DNA of 64,000 nucleotides from an uncultured Clostridium sp. (GCA_900554175.1 USGK01000002.1:53196-117195); one strand, 5' to 3'. Counted from the first letter of the stretch, positions 27,701 through 36,914 are shown. Numbers and translations are program-made. Notes: generated by a model not told the origin, from the sequence alone.

Positions 27701-29807
27701 CCTTACCTGTAAAAATTCCTTCTCCAAAATTATCTTGATAAATATCTGAAATAGCATTAGTATATGAATCAATTCCTCCACTTCCTGCAAAAATTTTAGT
27801 AAATAAATTTTGATAACTAATATCTATATTAACTCCAACTCTTGGTTGGATTAATCCATATCCTTCTATTACTTTTCCATTCTTTACTTCAGGTTTATTT
27901 AAAATATGAGCCATTGCTCCTACTAATTCAAATGCTGAATTTAGTGTCAAATCTGTATCACTATCTAAAGTAATTATATATTTAAAATTAGGCATAATTT
28001 TTAGATTTTCAATAATTGTATTACAATTATATTTATCTAATTTTCCTTTTTTCTCTGCAATACCTCCTAATATCTCAGCAAATTCAGTTAATGCTCCTCT
28101 TTTTCTTTCCCAACCTAAGTAAGAAGATTCTTTATCATTCCAATATCTTTTTCTATATATAAAGTGAAATATAGGAAAATTTTCTACTTTATATTTTTCA
28201 TTTAACTTTTTTGTAATTTTTAGTCCAAAATCAACTAATTCTTTATCATATTCCTCAACTTCAACGTTACTCTCCGAACAATCACCCAATAAACAAAAAT
28301 AAAGATTTTTTGATTTATTTGCTAGATAATATACTTCCATCTTATTCATAATCTCTTCAATCTTATCTTTTGTTTTTATTATAGTTGGAATTACTACCAT
28401 AGTAGTATTTTCTTCATCAATCCCATTATAAAAATCTAATTTAGGAATTATTTTTGGTTTTATAAATTTACTTAAAATATATTCAATAATTTTTATCGTA
28501 AGTTCTGAAAATGGAATTAAAAATATTAAAAATGAAATAACTCCTGTTACTTTACTTTTAGTTATATTAAATATATTTAAAGAAGTTACTACAGATAATA
28601 TAATTGTAATAACTGTTATACTGCTTATATATAATTTAACTTTTGTGTTATTACTTAATATTTTTCTTGGTTTAACTTGTAATTTTTTATACAATTTTTC
28701 TGTATTTTTCCCGAATAAATAATAACCTATATGACTCGTCTTTTCGCCTACCTTGCCTTCATTGGCAAGTTCAATTAATTTTTTTGCTATATAAATTTCC
28801 GATATCTTTGTTGATTTTGAAATTTCTTTTATTTTTCTTCTATATTCATCTTTAGTCTGATAATCCATTTTTCTATATACATCCGCAGGGTCACTTTTCA
28901 ATATCTCTTCTACGTCATTTACTTTTTCAAATATTTCTAGGAAATTAATTCTATTTATCCTTTTCAAACTTGTTATACTATTTCCTATGGAAACTTTTTG
29001 AATCGCAATGTCAAAATGTTCTTTTTTTATTACATCTGAGACTGTATTTCCTGTTTTTTCAATTTCCTCTTCTAAAACCCCTAAATAACTTTCTGTTTTT
29101 TTTCCATATTTTTTTAACTTGTATGATAAATACTCTACAAATGGATATTTAACATTTTCTGTAATTTCTAATATCTTTTTAGGCTTTTTTATATATAATA
29201 ATTCGTCTTTTGGTTTTTCTTCGACCAATCTTTCAACTATTGATTCTACTTTGTATTTTTCTATTTCAGATATATATATGACCTCTGAGATTTGTCTTAT
29301 TTTTTCTATTATAGCAATTTGCATAAATATTCCTATATTCCATATCTCATCCATACTTAGACTTTTTTTTGTTTGGTATGCTTCTAAACATTCTTCTAAA
29401 ATAGTTTCATCTATTTTACAATCAGTATAATTTACAATTTCACTTGCCAAAACATAAACTCTTGCAAATCCATAATTTTTTCCATTTTTTATTCCTAGGA
29501 AATTTTTATATTTACTAAGACTCAGATTTTTCTGTATAGATTTTACCACTTCTTCTATAACATAAAAATTATCTAAAAGCCATTCCCCTGCTGGATGTAT
29601 TACTATGTTTAATTTAACATGTTCATTTAAAATATTATATACATTTCTTATAAACTCAAAATTGTCAATCATTTGAGGTACCGGATATGTTTCTTTATTC
29701 GAATTTGATTTTAAATTATGTGTTGTTGCTATTTTTTCTAGATGTTTTTTTAAATCTTCCCTATTCAAAATTTCTCCATCTGAATTTAACACCCTTTTTT
29801 CTTTCAT
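21741..29807 (-). CDS. Cyclic beta-1,2-glucan synthase-like protein (NdvB/ChvB family)
   Basis: 2688 residues, the family's usual size (about 2700-2900). Membrane spans at about 390-450 precede a family 84 glycosyltransferase domain with LDSDTDL at about 614-620 and RWIRGDWQ near 763. More spans follow (about 790-900). Then comes a glycoamylase-like domain (about 1000-1460, including YMAHHQG), a beta-sandwich region, and a family 94 phosphorylase domain with GDWNDG at about 2369-2374 and GGAYGFRDQLQD. The known enzymes elongate, cyclise and trim beta-1,2-glucan from UDP-glucose at the inner membrane. It is monocistronic. Product ring size and acceptor cannot be read; a linear beta-glucan phosphorylase role is a less likely alternative. 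Confidence 0.87.
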   Translation of the reverse strand: MKEKRVLNSDGEILNREDLKKHLEKIATTHNLKSNSNKETYPVPQMIDNFEFIRNVYNILNEHVKLNIVIHPAGEWLLDNFYVIEEVVKSIQKNLSLSKYKNFLGIKNGKNYGFARVYVLASEIVNYTDCKIDETILEECLEAYQTKKSLSMDEIWNIGIFMQIAIIEKIRQISEVIYISEIEKYKVESIVERLVEEKPKDELLYIKKPKKILEITENVKYPFVEYLSYKLKKYGKKTESYLGVLEEEIEKTGNTVSDVIKKEHFDIAIQKVSIGNSITSLKRINRINFLEIFEKVNDVEEILKSDPADVYRKMDYQTKDEYRRKIKEISKSTKISEIYIAKKLIELANEGKVGEKTSHIGYYLFGKNTEKLYKKLQVKPRKILSNNTKVKLYISSITVITIILSVVTSLNIFNITKSKVTGVISFLIFLIPFSELTIKIIEYILSKFIKPKIIPKLDFYNGIDEENTTMVVIPTIIKTKDKIEEIMNKMEVYYLANKSKNLYFCLLGDCSESNVEVEEYDKELVDFGLKITKKLNEKYKVENFPIFHFIYRKRYWNDKESSYLGWERKRGALTEFAEILGGIAEKKGKLDKYNCNTIIENLKIMPNFKYIITLDSDTDLTLNSAFELVGAMAHILNKPEVKNGKVIEGYGLIQPRVGVNIDISYQNLFTKIFAGSGGIDSYTNAISDIYQDNFGEGIFTGKGIFNLECYLKVLKNEIPENKVLSHDLLEGNYLRCGLASDILLMDGYPTKYSSFMVRLSRWIRGDWQIIEWLKNKKMNLLSKYKIFDNLRRSLFEISIVFGIVFLFIIRNKYKINVNLKTILLYFIVIMPFFLEFLNHIIQKKDGEKKQVTFLPKFDGIIGSIIRAALTLSVIPYKAYISLKSILKTLYRLIISKRNLLEWTTSEEAERNSKNDVGSYYKNMFINVIAGVIICAISYKFKDLVSFIIGIMWIVAPFAMCNISKTKGKKDAVDYLSNNEKDFCIEIASKTFQFFKDNLTIENNYLIPDNYQYDRKKEYVDRTSSTNIGLSLLAIVSGIDLNFISKEEGIELLKNMLNSIESLEKWHGHLYNWYDIKTKKPLYPRYISTVDSGNFIGYLFVLKVYLIGLEDEFDCIKDLIEIITNMIDNAEFSYLYSEKNRLFSIGFNIEENKLTDSYYDLLASEARQASFIAIAKKDVPTKHWNCLNRTLTILNNRKGLISWSGTAFEYMMPNINIKRYEGSLLDESCKFALMSQIEYSKKLNIPWGISESAFNLKDLHHNYQYKAFGIPWLGLKRGLADEMVVSSYASILAILDKPKEVVQNLMLLKEYGMYNKYGFYESIDFTPSRQKKNETFSVVKTYMAHHQGLILLSINNLINKNILQKRFSLNPEIKANEILLQERMPETFITTKEQKEKLEKLKYKDYENYTSAVYNNDDNRITRGNVISNEKYTVAINQFGEGFSKYKNIYVNRFKITEDYMQGILFFIKNVKSKKAVNVTKENSKVFFMPDQVKFERVEGNIKTKLRMVLDQEEAVEIRRLELENIGNTEESLEVSCKFEPILSSKEQDYAHPSFNSLFLMMDYDENEKILEVKRRKRGNNEKEMFLEAMFSTDATVLVDNEFETDKEKLQVRGELDIPYKIKKSIPFSNKVGLTTEPVVAMRKTIKLAPNEKKSVDLIISISEDREKAKEHLTKYKNIENVKRTFEISKANSEAESRYLQIKGKQINLFEKILSYIIFENPLKKNFIKDTTKVYNREDFWKYGISGDLPIIVLKIKDANDIYVVNTVLKLYEFILTKNMEVDIVLIDEEKSVGERYVREEIESKILDSHLAYKKNIRGGIFVFSKDEIKNEDMKLFEFASSICIDAKKGDLEYVIKDLEEEYLKTKQESQKIKHTSVINKDNIQNIDILKEENKKYFNEYGAFSPSGKEYLIKSNKNNKLPTVWSHILANEKFGTVVTESMGGYTWYKNCRLNRISVWENNAFLDIPSEIIYIQDEETGETWSLGQNPIPDENNYMSIFGFGYAKYIHESNGILQENTVFVPKEDSIKINLIKLTNNTLKKKKIKIVYFVKPVLGEDEIKSNEYIKLKFDEKNNLVIAQNMYESNFKSMAYVSSCLKIKSYTGDKKSFLGKGGISNPDGLNRDKLSNDSGIGTKPCIAIEFKVELESMSSKEFVINLGAEENYKDIQEYSCKYNDINICKQELDAVKNNWKEVLEKLQVYTELESLNIFLNGWCLYQTISSRLLAKSGFYQSGGAYGFRDQLQDTLALKYSLPERMKRQILLHSKHQFIEGDVEHWWHEETSRGIRTKFSDDLLWLVYVTEEYIKVTGDYEILDIELPFLKGDILQEDQDERYDLYLETDIKESLYNHCIKAINKSLNFGKRKLPKIGSGDWNDGFSNVGVKGIGESVWLGFFLYDILKKFIPICKLRKDFELAKRYEEISEELKKALNTVAWDGRWYKRAFTDDGKVLGTIENDECRIDGIAQSWSVISGAGDNDKKFISMENLENYLVDKKNGIIKLLDPPFDKGDLNPGYIKAYVPGVRENGGQYTHGSCWAIIAEALLGFGDKAIELYRMINPIEHSRTKEEAEKYKVEPYVIAADIYGAKNLAGMGGWTWYTGSSSWYYQAGIEYILGFRIENNKIKFSPCIPKGWKEYSIRYKYKDSIYNIKIKNLNHKNGGVTKVLVNGKDAKNEIYLDGSGKIFNVEVEI

Positions 29808-29910
29808 AAAAAATTCCCTTTCTGTTTTTTTCTATATTGTCTGCATTTTTAGGAATTTTTATACAAAAAAGGAGAATATTTTGATTTTAAAATTACCTAT
29901 ATAACATTAT

Positions 29911-29953
29911 TAAAAAGGAATTACTAAAAATTTAATTTTAGTAATTCCTTTTC
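29911..29953 (-). terminator. Terminator of the walR-ispG-ispH-pilin operon
   Basis: Long minus-strand stem (AAAAGGAATTACTAAAA with its complement, 17 pairs) with a short loop and T-run, directly at the stop codon of the pilin-like gene. Confidence 0.85.
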
Positions 29954-30498
29954 TATTTCACTAAATCTTTTATCTCATTTAAATTATAGTATGTATTTTT
30001 ATTATATTTTATGCCTCTTGTATAATATATATCTATATCTTCATATTTATCATCTTTAATAGTATACTTTATTATATAATAACTTCCATTTTTCCATAAG
30101 CTTTGTAATCCCATTTTGTTTAATGCATCTTTGCTAACAGCATAATACACACTACCATTTTCAATATTTTTTAAACCATATTCTAAATAATTGCTTTCTG
30201 TCAAGAGAATGAATTTATAATTATCACCAGTAAAACAATCACGTCTTCCTTTCTCTTTTTGTGAAATTGTTTCATTTTCTCCAACTGTTGAACTTAAGTT
30301 CCATGTTTTACTTTCTATTTCTTCTTCTATTACTCTTGCTTTTGATTTTAATGTTAACATATTTGTAACTAAATTTTCAACTTTCGACTTATCTACTAAA
30401 TCTCTTCCATAACTTATTCCTACCATTGCAATTATAAAAATGACAACAATAGTTATAATAAGTGCAATCATTGTAATTCCTTTATTTGACTTCATCAT
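29953..30498 (-). CDS. Type IV pilin-like / pseudopilin protein
   Basis: 181 residues. The N-terminus MMKSNKGITMIALIITIVVI resembles prepilins of gut Clostridia: a short basic leader, a Gly as predicted prepilin peptidase site, then a 20-residue hydrophobic helix. The usual Glu at position 5 after cleavage is replaced by Ala. The rest is a soluble domain with a single Cys and several Tyr-rich strands. It follows ispH after 5 bases with no good RBS, so translation is probably coupled. No prepilin peptidase, assembly ATPase or platform gene is in the window, so the partner machinery would be elsewhere. Confidence 0.72.
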   Translation of the reverse strand: MMKSNKGITMIALIITIVVIFIIAMVGISYGRDLVDKSKVENLVTNMLTLKSKARVIEEEIESKTWNLSSTVGENETISQKEKGRRDCFTGDNYKFILLTESNYLEYGLKNIENGSVYYAVSKDALNKMGLQSLWKNGSYYIIKYTIKDDKYEDIDIYYTRGIKYNKNTYYNLNEIKDLVK

Positions 30499-30503
30499 AT
30501 TAA

Positions 30504-31382
30504 TTAGTTCGATGTATTATTACATCTTTCCTTTCCTATATTTTTCAAATATTTTATTACATTCTCTATATCTTCCCCTGGAGTTGAAGCTCCAGCCATA
30601 ATACCAATTCTTTCTACTTTTGAAAAATATAAATTAATAATATCTTCTTTTCCCTGTATTAAATATACATTTTTACAATTTAATTTAGAAATATCGGCTA
30701 ATTTATTTGTATTTGAACTTTTTTCATCTCCTATTATTAGCATTATATCTACTTTTTTTGATATTTCATCAGTTTCTTTTTGTCTAACTTCAGTTGCCAT
30801 ACATATTGTTTTCTTCACTTCAATATTGTAGTTTGTGAAATTTAATTTTATACCGTCAACGATTTCATCGAATTTTTTTGAATTATATGTTGTTTGTCCT
30901 ATTATTAAAACATTATTTAATCCACTTTTTATTAACTTATGTTTACATTCTTCTATATCTTCAAAATCAGATACTATAAACGAATTCTCTCCACAAAAAC
31001 TCTCTGTTCCAACAACTTCAGGATGACTCTTTTTTCCTATTAAAACAATAAAATATCCATCTTGTACATACTTTTCAGCTATTTGATGTATTTTTACTAC
31101 ATTTGGACAAGTTAAATCTTGAAGTCTTATATTTAATTTTGAAGCTTCTTCATAAATATTTTTTGTAACACCATGTGCTCTAATAATACAGCTCCCATTT
31201 GCTTCTTCTATATTTTCTATGAAATGCATTCCATTTTTTTCTAATCTGTTGATTACATTTTTATTATGTACAATTTCTCCTAGACAATATTTAATTCCCT
31301 TTTTTAACTCATTTTCTGCACCATTCACAGCTCTTTTAACTCCATAGCAAAATCCTGCAGTTTTTCCAAGTATTATTTCCAT
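30504..31382 (-). CDS. ispH: 4-hydroxy-3-methylbut-2-enyl diphosphate reductase
   Basis: 292 residues; ATG preceded by AGAGGAG. Landmarks are GFCYGVKRAV at 10-19 with the first cluster Cys, IRAHGV at about 68-73, LTCPNV at about 94-99 with the second Cys, and a later Cys in KTICMATEV. The [4Fe-4S] enzyme makes IPP and DMAPP, the last step of the MEP isoprenoid pathway. It lies 24 bases downstream of ispG, so the last two MEP steps are adjacent. No S1 ribosomal domain is fused, unlike in many clostridial IspH proteins. Confidence 0.96.
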   Translation of the reverse strand: MEIILGKTAGFCYGVKRAVNGAENELKKGIKYCLGEIVHNKNVINRLEKNGMHFIENIEEANGSCIIRAHGVTKNIYEEASKLNIRLQDLTCPNVVKIHQIAEKYVQDGYFIVLIGKKSHPEVVGTESFCGENSFIVSDFEDIEECKHKLIKSGLNNVLIIGQTTYNSKKFDEIVDGIKLNFTNYNIEVKKTICMATEVRQKETDEISKKVDIMLIIGDEKSSNTNKLADISKLNCKNVYLIQGKEDIINLYFSKVERIGIMAGASTPGEDIENVIKYLKNIGKERCNNTSN

Positions 31383-31406
31383 ATAACTCCTCTAATAGTT
31401 TTTTAT

Positions 31407-32462
31407 TTATATCATTTTCAATATTTCTTCTTTTAAAGTTTCTACAATTTTTTCTTGTGGTATTTTTTTTATTATTTTCCCTTTTTTGAATAATACTCCT
31501 TCTTCTACTCCTCCTGCTATACCAATATCAGCATTACTTGCCTCTCCTGGACCATTTACAACGCATCCCATTACCGCAACTTTTATGTCTGAATTAAGAT
31601 TTTGTAAAAAATCTTCTATTTCTTTCGCAATCGGAATTAAGTCTATTCTCGTTCTTCCACAAGTTGGACATGAAATTAATGTTGGTGTATTTTCATATAA
31701 ATTGCAGTCTTTTAAGATTTCTTTTGCAACTTTTATTTCTTTTATAGGATCATCTGAAAGTGAAACTCTTAAAGTATCTCCTATTCCTTGTCTTAGTAAA
31801 ACCCCTAAACCTATACTTGACTTAATGGTTCCACTAAACTCTGTTCCTGCTTCTGTTATTCCTAAATGCAATGGGTACTTAAATTCTTTACTTGCCATTT
31901 CATATGCAGAAATACATAAATCTAAATCAGATGCCTTAAGAGATATTACTATATTAAAGAACCCCAAATCCTCTAGAATTTTAACGTGTCTTCTTGCACT
32001 TTCTACCATTGCTTTTGCAGTTGGTTTTCCACCATTATCCTCTAGCAAATCTTTTTCTAATGATCCAGCATTTACCCCTATTCTAATTGGTATATTTTTC
32101 TCTTTTGCTTTATCTACTACTGCTTTTATCTTTTCTTCACTACCTATGTTTCCTGGATTTATTCTAACTTTATCCACACCTTGATTCATAGCTTCTAATG
32201 CAATTTTATAATCAAAATGAATGTCTGCAACAATTGGAATGTGAATTCTTTCTTTTATTCTTCCTATAGCCTTTGCATCTTCCATATCTAAACATGCTAC
32301 ACGGATTATCTCACAGCCTGCTTTCTCTAATTCTATAATTTGTTTAACTGTTGCATCTACATCTTTTGTTTTTGTATTACACATTGATTGTATAACTACT
32401 TTATTTTGATGTCCTATTTCTATGTTTCCTACTTTTACTTTTCTAGTATTTAATCTATCCAC
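31407..32462 (-). CDS. ispG: 4-hydroxy-3-methylbut-2-en-1-yl diphosphate synthase
   Basis: 351 residues from a GTG start with GGAGG 9 bases upstream; the longer ATG frame overlaps walR and lacks an RBS. It has a TIM-barrel N-terminal domain ([33 protein letters not shown]) and a C-terminal [4Fe-4S] domain with ISCPTCGRT and [12 protein letters not shown]. It converts the cyclic MEcPP intermediate to HMBPP, the substrate of IspH encoded next. The operon order is walR, ispG, ispH, pilin-like. Confidence 0.96.
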   Translation of the reverse strand: MDRLNTRKVKVGNIEIGHQNKVVIQSMCNTKTKDVDATVKQIIELEKAGCEIIRVACLDMEDAKAIGRIKERIHIPIVADIHFDYKIALEAMNQGVDKVRINPGNIGSEEKIKAVVDKAKEKNIPIRIGVNAGSLEKDLLEDNGGKPTAKAMVESARRHVKILEDLGFFNIVISLKASDLDLCISAYEMASKEFKYPLHLGITEAGTEFSGTIKSSIGLGVLLRQGIGDTLRVSLSDDPIKEIKVAKEILKDCNLYENTPTLISCPTCGRTRIDLIPIAKEIEDFLQNLNSDIKVAVMGCVVNGPGEASNADIGIAGGVEEGVLFKKGKIIKKIPQEKIVETLKEEILKMI

Positions 32463-32502
32463 TATTGAAATCCTCCGATATACACACCTAATAATGCTTT
32501 GT

Positions 32503-33270
32503 TTATGTAGCAATATAATATCCTACACCTCTTTTTGTTATTAATATTTTTGGATTAGATGTATCTTTTTCTATTTTCTCTCTTATTCTTCTTACTGTTA
32601 CATCTACTGTTCTTATATCTCCATAATACTCATATCCCCAAACTTTTTCTAGCAAAGACTCTCTTGTAACAACCTGCCCTGGTTCTTGAGCTAAAAATTT
32701 TAAAACTTCAAATTCTCTTAATGTCAAGTCAACTACTTTATCATTAACCATTACTTCAAAACGATCTAAATCTAAAGTTAAAATTCCAACTTTAATTGTA
32801 TTTGATCTTTTAACTTCTTTTGATTTTTCCTCATTTTCTTCATTTTTAGATTGTTCTGTAGAATTCTTGTCTTGTGCAACCATAGCGTCTGCTTTTCTTA
32901 AATTTGCTTTAACCCTTGCTAAAAGCTCTCTTACACTGAAAGGCTTTGTTATATAGTCATCTGCACCAAGTTCTAGCCCTACAATTTTATCTAATTCTTC
33001 ATCTTTTGCTGAAACCATAAGAATTGGAACATTCATCATATTCTTTATTCTTTTACATACAGATAATCCATCTAATTTTGGAAGCATTATATCTAACAAA
33101 ATTAAATCTGGCTTTTCGCGAGAAGCTACATCGATTGCCTCTAATCCATCGTGTGCCTCAATCACATTATAACCTTCTTTTTTTAAATTGTGTGTTAGTA
33201 AATTGATGATCATTTTTTCATCATCAACTATTAATATTGTTTTTTTAAATTCATTATTCGTATCTTCCAC
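32503..33270 (-). CDS. walR: WalR-like OmpR-family response regulator, no adjacent kinase
   Basis: 255 residues; the GTG start has AAGGAAGG upstream. The receiver domain at 11-125 has Asp16/Asp17, phospho-acceptor Asp60 in LILLDIMLP, and the Lys of ITKPF. A Glu/Lys/Ser-rich linker of about 30 residues (about 132-160) is longer than usual. The winged-helix DNA-binding domain at 165-255 contains [16 protein letters not shown] and [17 protein letters not shown], closely resembling WalR/VicR of cell-wall homeostasis. No walK, walH or yycI gene follows; ispG comes next after 40 bases. The kinase may lie elsewhere. The WalR assignment is from motif similarity. Confidence 0.85.
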   Translation of the reverse strand: MEDTNNEFKKTILIVDDEKMIINLLTHNLKKEGYNVIEAHDGLEAIDVASREKPDLILLDIMLPKLDGLSVCKRIKNMMNVPILMVSAKDEELDKIVGLELGADDYITKPFSVRELLARVKANLRKADAMVAQDKNSTEQSKNEENEEKSKEVKRSNTIKVGILTLDLDRFEVMVNDKVVDLTLREFEVLKFLAQEPGQVVTRESLLEKVWGYEYYGDIRTVDVTVRRIREKIEKDTSNPKILITKRGVGYYIAT

Positions 33271-33305
33271 AAAAACATACCTTCCTTAACCAATTTTATA
33301 ACGTT

Positions 33306-33334
33306 ACTATATCACATTTGTTTTTTATATGCAA
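33306..33334 (-). promoter_or_regulatory. SigA promoter of the walR operon
   Basis: Minus-strand TTGCAT (33329-33334) and TATAGT (33306-33311), spacer 17 bases, between mfd and walR. Confidence 0.7.
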
Positions 33335-33353
33335 GTTTTATTAAGTAAAAAAA

Positions 33354-36300
33354 CTATACAACATTTTCCAAAAAATCTTTTACATCATTTAGGATGTCTT
33401 TTTCTGTCTTGCTATTACTCTTTAAAGTAACCATAGGTTTTATTCCTGGAGAAAACTTAATATTATTTCCATAAATTTTTATAAGTTCTATAATTTTATC
33501 ACCATTAAATTTTTCATTTTCGAATGTAAATACAGTGCCACTTTGTTTACTTGAAATTTTATTTACAAATGCTTTTTTAGCTAATTGTTTTATTCTAGAG
33601 ATCTCAAGCAAGTTCTCTATTTGCTTTGGCATATCACCAAATCTATCTATAATCTCATCTGTAATATCTTGAATATCTTTTTCATTTTGGCAAAGAGCAA
33701 TGTCTTGATAAATTTCTATTTTTTGATTTGAATCTGAAATATAGCTATCTGGAATATAACTTGTAACATTCAAATCAATTTGAACTTCAAATTCTTTATC
33801 CACTTTAATTCCTTGTTCTTCTTTTACAACTTCATCAAGAAGTCTACAGTATGTGTCATATCCTACTTCTTCTAAATGACCATGTTGAACTTCACCGATT
33901 AAGCTTCCCGCACCTCTTATTTCTAAATCTCTCATCGCAATTTTAAATCCAGAACCGAATTCTGTAAATTCTTTGATTGCTTTTAGACGTTTATCTGCCA
34001 CCTCAGATAATAGTTTATCTTTTTTATATGTAATATATGCATAACCTTGTCTATCTGATCTTCCAACTCTTCCTCTTATTTGGTAAAGCTGTGCCAATCC
34101 CATTCTATCTGCCTTTTCAACTATAATGGTATTTGCATTTGGAATATCAATTCCAGATTCTAAAATTGTTGTGCAAACAAGTACATTTGTATTTCCATCA
34201 ACAAAATCGCTCATTATATCTTCTATTTGACTACCTGTCATTCTACCATGTGCATATGTAACTTTTGCTTCCGGAACAAGTCTTGATATTTCATCTGCTT
34301 TTTGCATAATATTTTCGACATTGTTGAATAAATAAAATACTTGCCCATTTCTCTCAAGCTCTTTTGTTATGGCCTCTTTGATAACCTCAGAATCATATTC
34401 TAATACATAAGTTTGAACAGGTTTTCTATTTTGAGGTGGATCATAAATTACTGACATATCTCTTATTCCTACAACAGACATATGCATTGTTCTTGGAATT
34501 GGAGTAGCTGTCATTGTTAAAACATCTACATTCATTTTATATTCTTTAATTTTTTCCTTTGCCTTAACTCCAAACCTATGCTCTTCATCTATTATTAAAA
34601 GTCCCAAATCTTTAAATCTTATGTCTTTTCCTAGAATTTTGTGTGTTGCAACAACAATATCTACTTCCCCTAAAGCTAATTCTTTTATAATCTTGTTCTT
34701 ATCTTTTGTTGAAACAAATCTATTTAATAATTCAACTTTTACAGGGAAATCTTTCATTCTTGATTTAAAGCTCTCATACTGTTGTTTAGCTAAAACTGTG
34801 GTAGGCACCAAATACACTACCTGCTTATGATCCATTACTGCTTTGAAAGCTGCTCTTATTGCAACTTCTGTTTTTCCATATCCTACATCTCCACATAAAA
34901 GTCTATCCATAGGCTTTTCATTTTCCATATCTTTTTTTACTTCTTCAATACATCTTAATTGGTCATCTGTTTCTATATATGGAAAACTTTCTTCAAATTG
35001 TTTTTGCCATTCATTATCAGGAGAAAATGCAAACCCCTTCGCCCTTTCCCTTCTTGCATACAATTCTATTAATTCTTTTGCAACAGCTCTTAAATTGTTT
35101 TTTACCTTATTTGTCGTCTTTTCCCAATCTTTGCTTCCAAGACTATTTAATTTTAAATTAAGTTCTTCTCCACCAACATATTTTCTTATTGAATCTAGAG
35201 CATTTGTAGGAATATATAATATAGCATCTCCTGCGTATTTTAATTTTATATAATCCTTTACTGTTCCATCTGCTTCTATTGTATTTACTCCAATATAAAT
35301 TCCAATTCCGTACTTTCTATGTACTACATAATCTCCAACTTTTAAATCTGCAAAAACAACCTTTTCTGCATTTTTAAAAACTTCACTTTTTCTTTTTTTA
35401 TCTCTTGTTTTTGCACTAACTAATTCGTTGGCAGTAATTAAACAAACATTTAATTCATAACTTAAAAAACCTTGAGATAAAACTCCCTTTGTAATTATTA
35501 CTGTATTATTATTGCTTCCAATTATCTTGTTATTCAATTTTTCTTGATAGATAGCTGGAATTTCATTTTCTTGTAGAAGCATAATAATTTTATCTGCTTT
35601 TTCCTTTAAATCTACTACAATATGTACTTTTTTCTTGTCTTTTATAAATTTTCTTATATCATCTATAAATATATCTGTATCACTTTTGAAATAATTTAAT
35701 TCTTTACTATTAAAATCATATTTTTCTATATTTGACTTAAAAAAATTGTCAAATTTATTTAAATAAATAGTCTGATATAACTTAAGTTTATCTCTAAAAT
35801 TTTCAAAAGTCTCTGTATTTTTCAGACTATCTGAAATCATTCTTTCTTTATCTAATAATGTATTTACTGTATTTTTTTCATCTTCTGCTATTGCTTTACA
35901 TCTTGCTTCTATTTTTGAAATTTCATCAACAAATATAAGTGACCCCTTTGAAAAATATTCTAAAATTGTTGCACTATTTTTATAAAAAGAATTAAAGTAT
36001 TTATCAACTTTGCTCAAATAATTTCCGGCTTTTATCTCTTCAATATCCTTCTCGGCTATCTCTAAAGTCTTCCCCCTAAAAATTCTTTTTTCTATTGATT
36101 TAGCTACATTTTCTAATTTTTCTTCTAAAATATATTCATGAGCAGGATAAATTGATATTTTCTCAATGCTTTCAGTTGATCTTTGACTAATAATGCTAAA
36201 ATATCTTATAGAATCAATTTCGTCTCCCCAAAGTTCTATACGGATTCCCATATTTTCATTTATTGAAACATCAATAATTCCCCCACGAACACTAAATTCT

Positions 36301-36809
36301 CCTCTTCCATCTATTAAATCAAATCTCTCGTAACCTAACTTTATTAGTTTTTCTTTTAAAATATCTAAATTACAGTTTTCTCCTACCTTTAAATCTATTA
36401 CATTTTTATACAAACTGTCTTTTGCAATAATCTTTTGATTTAAAGCTTCTATTGATGTCACAATAATAATGTTTTTATTTTCATAAATTTTATTTAATAC
36501 TTCTATTCTCTCATAAGGTAAATTTTTACTTTCTGCCACATAATCATATGTTACAATTTCTTTTTTAGGTAAAAAAACTGCCTTATCTGTAAAAAAACTA
36601 AAATCCTTTACTAGATTTTTAGCTTGAATTTCATTATATGTAATAAGCAAAATTGGATTCTTAATTCTTTCAACAATTCTTGCAATACACATTACTTCAG
36701 AAACTGAAGTTAAGCCCGAAATAGCTATCGGACTTTTTTTATTTTTTATTTGATTTTCTAATTCAATAAACTTATTTGAACTATTTAACTCTTCTAAAAT
36801 CGTATTCAT
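33354..36809 (-). CDS. mfd: Transcription-repair coupling factor
   Basis: 1151 residues, near the usual length; ATG preceded by AAGGAGC. The N-terminal UvrB-like region is at about 1-350. The RNA polymerase-interacting domain begins near 480 (LKVGDYVVHRKYGIGIYIG). The RecG-like translocase follows, with Walker A GDVGYGKTE at about 640, DEEH, TATPIPRTM, and later QLYQIRGRVGRSDRQGYAY. The C-terminal TRG/D7 regions are present. It removes stalled RNA polymerase and recruits UvrA. The walR promoter starts just after its stop. Identification is secure. Confidence 0.97.
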   Translation of the reverse strand: MNTILEELNSSNKFIELENQIKNKKSPIAISGLTSVSEVMCIARIVERIKNPILLITYNEIQAKNLVKDFSFFTDKAVFLPKKEIVTYDYVAESKNLPYERIEVLNKIYENKNIIIVTSIEALNQKIIAKDSLYKNVIDLKVGENCNLDILKEKLIKLGYERFDLIDGRGEFSVRGGIIDVSINENMGIRIELWGDEIDSIRYFSIISQRSTESIEKISIYPAHEYILEEKLENVAKSIEKRIFRGKTLEIAEKDIEEIKAGNYLSKVDKYFNSFYKNSATILEYFSKGSLIFVDEISKIEARCKAIAEDEKNTVNTLLDKERMISDSLKNTETFENFRDKLKLYQTIYLNKFDNFFKSNIEKYDFNSKELNYFKSDTDIFIDDIRKFIKDKKKVHIVVDLKEKADKIIMLLQENEIPAIYQEKLNNKIIGSNNNTVIITKGVLSQGFLSYELNVCLITANELVSAKTRDKKRKSEVFKNAEKVVFADLKVGDYVVHRKYGIGIYIGVNTIEADGTVKDYIKLKYAGDAILYIPTNALDSIRKYVGGEELNLKLNSLGSKDWEKTTNKVKNNLRAVAKELIELYARRERAKGFAFSPDNEWQKQFEESFPYIETDDQLRCIEEVKKDMENEKPMDRLLCGDVGYGKTEVAIRAAFKAVMDHKQVVYLVPTTVLAKQQYESFKSRMKDFPVKVELLNRFVSTKDKNKIIKELALGEVDIVVATHKILGKDIRFKDLGLLIIDEEHRFGVKAKEKIKEYKMNVDVLTMTATPIPRTMHMSVVGIRDMSVIYDPPQNRKPVQTYVLEYDSEVIKEAITKELERNGQVFYLFNNVENIMQKADEISRLVPEAKVTYAHGRMTGSQIEDIMSDFVDGNTNVLVCTTILESGIDIPNANTIIVEKADRMGLAQLYQIRGRVGRSDRQGYAYITYKKDKLLSEVADKRLKAIKEFTEFGSGFKIAMRDLEIRGAGSLIGEVQHGHLEEVGYDTYCRLLDEVVKEEQGIKVDKEFEVQIDLNVTSYIPDSYISDSNQKIEIYQDIALCQNEKDIQDITDEIIDRFGDMPKQIENLLEISRIKQLAKKAFVNKISSKQSGTVFTFENEKFNGDKIIELIKIYGNNIKFSPGIKPMVTLKSNSKTEKDILNDVKDFLENVV

Positions 36810-36838
36810 TAAAATTGCTCCTTGTTTTAAATGACTTT

Positions 36839-36870
36839 AAGAATATGTAAAATTAGAGTTACATATTCTT
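36839..36870 (-). terminator. Hairpin between the 131-codon gene and mfd
   Basis: 12-bp perfect inverted repeat (AAGAATATGTAA with its complement, 8-base loop), 45 bases after the stop of the 36915-37310 gene. The following T-run is poor, so it may be a weak terminator or a processing hairpin. Confidence 0.45.
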
Positions 36871-36914
36871 AAAATCTCATATTAAAAAATATATTTTTAA
36901 TTAGTATTCTCTTG

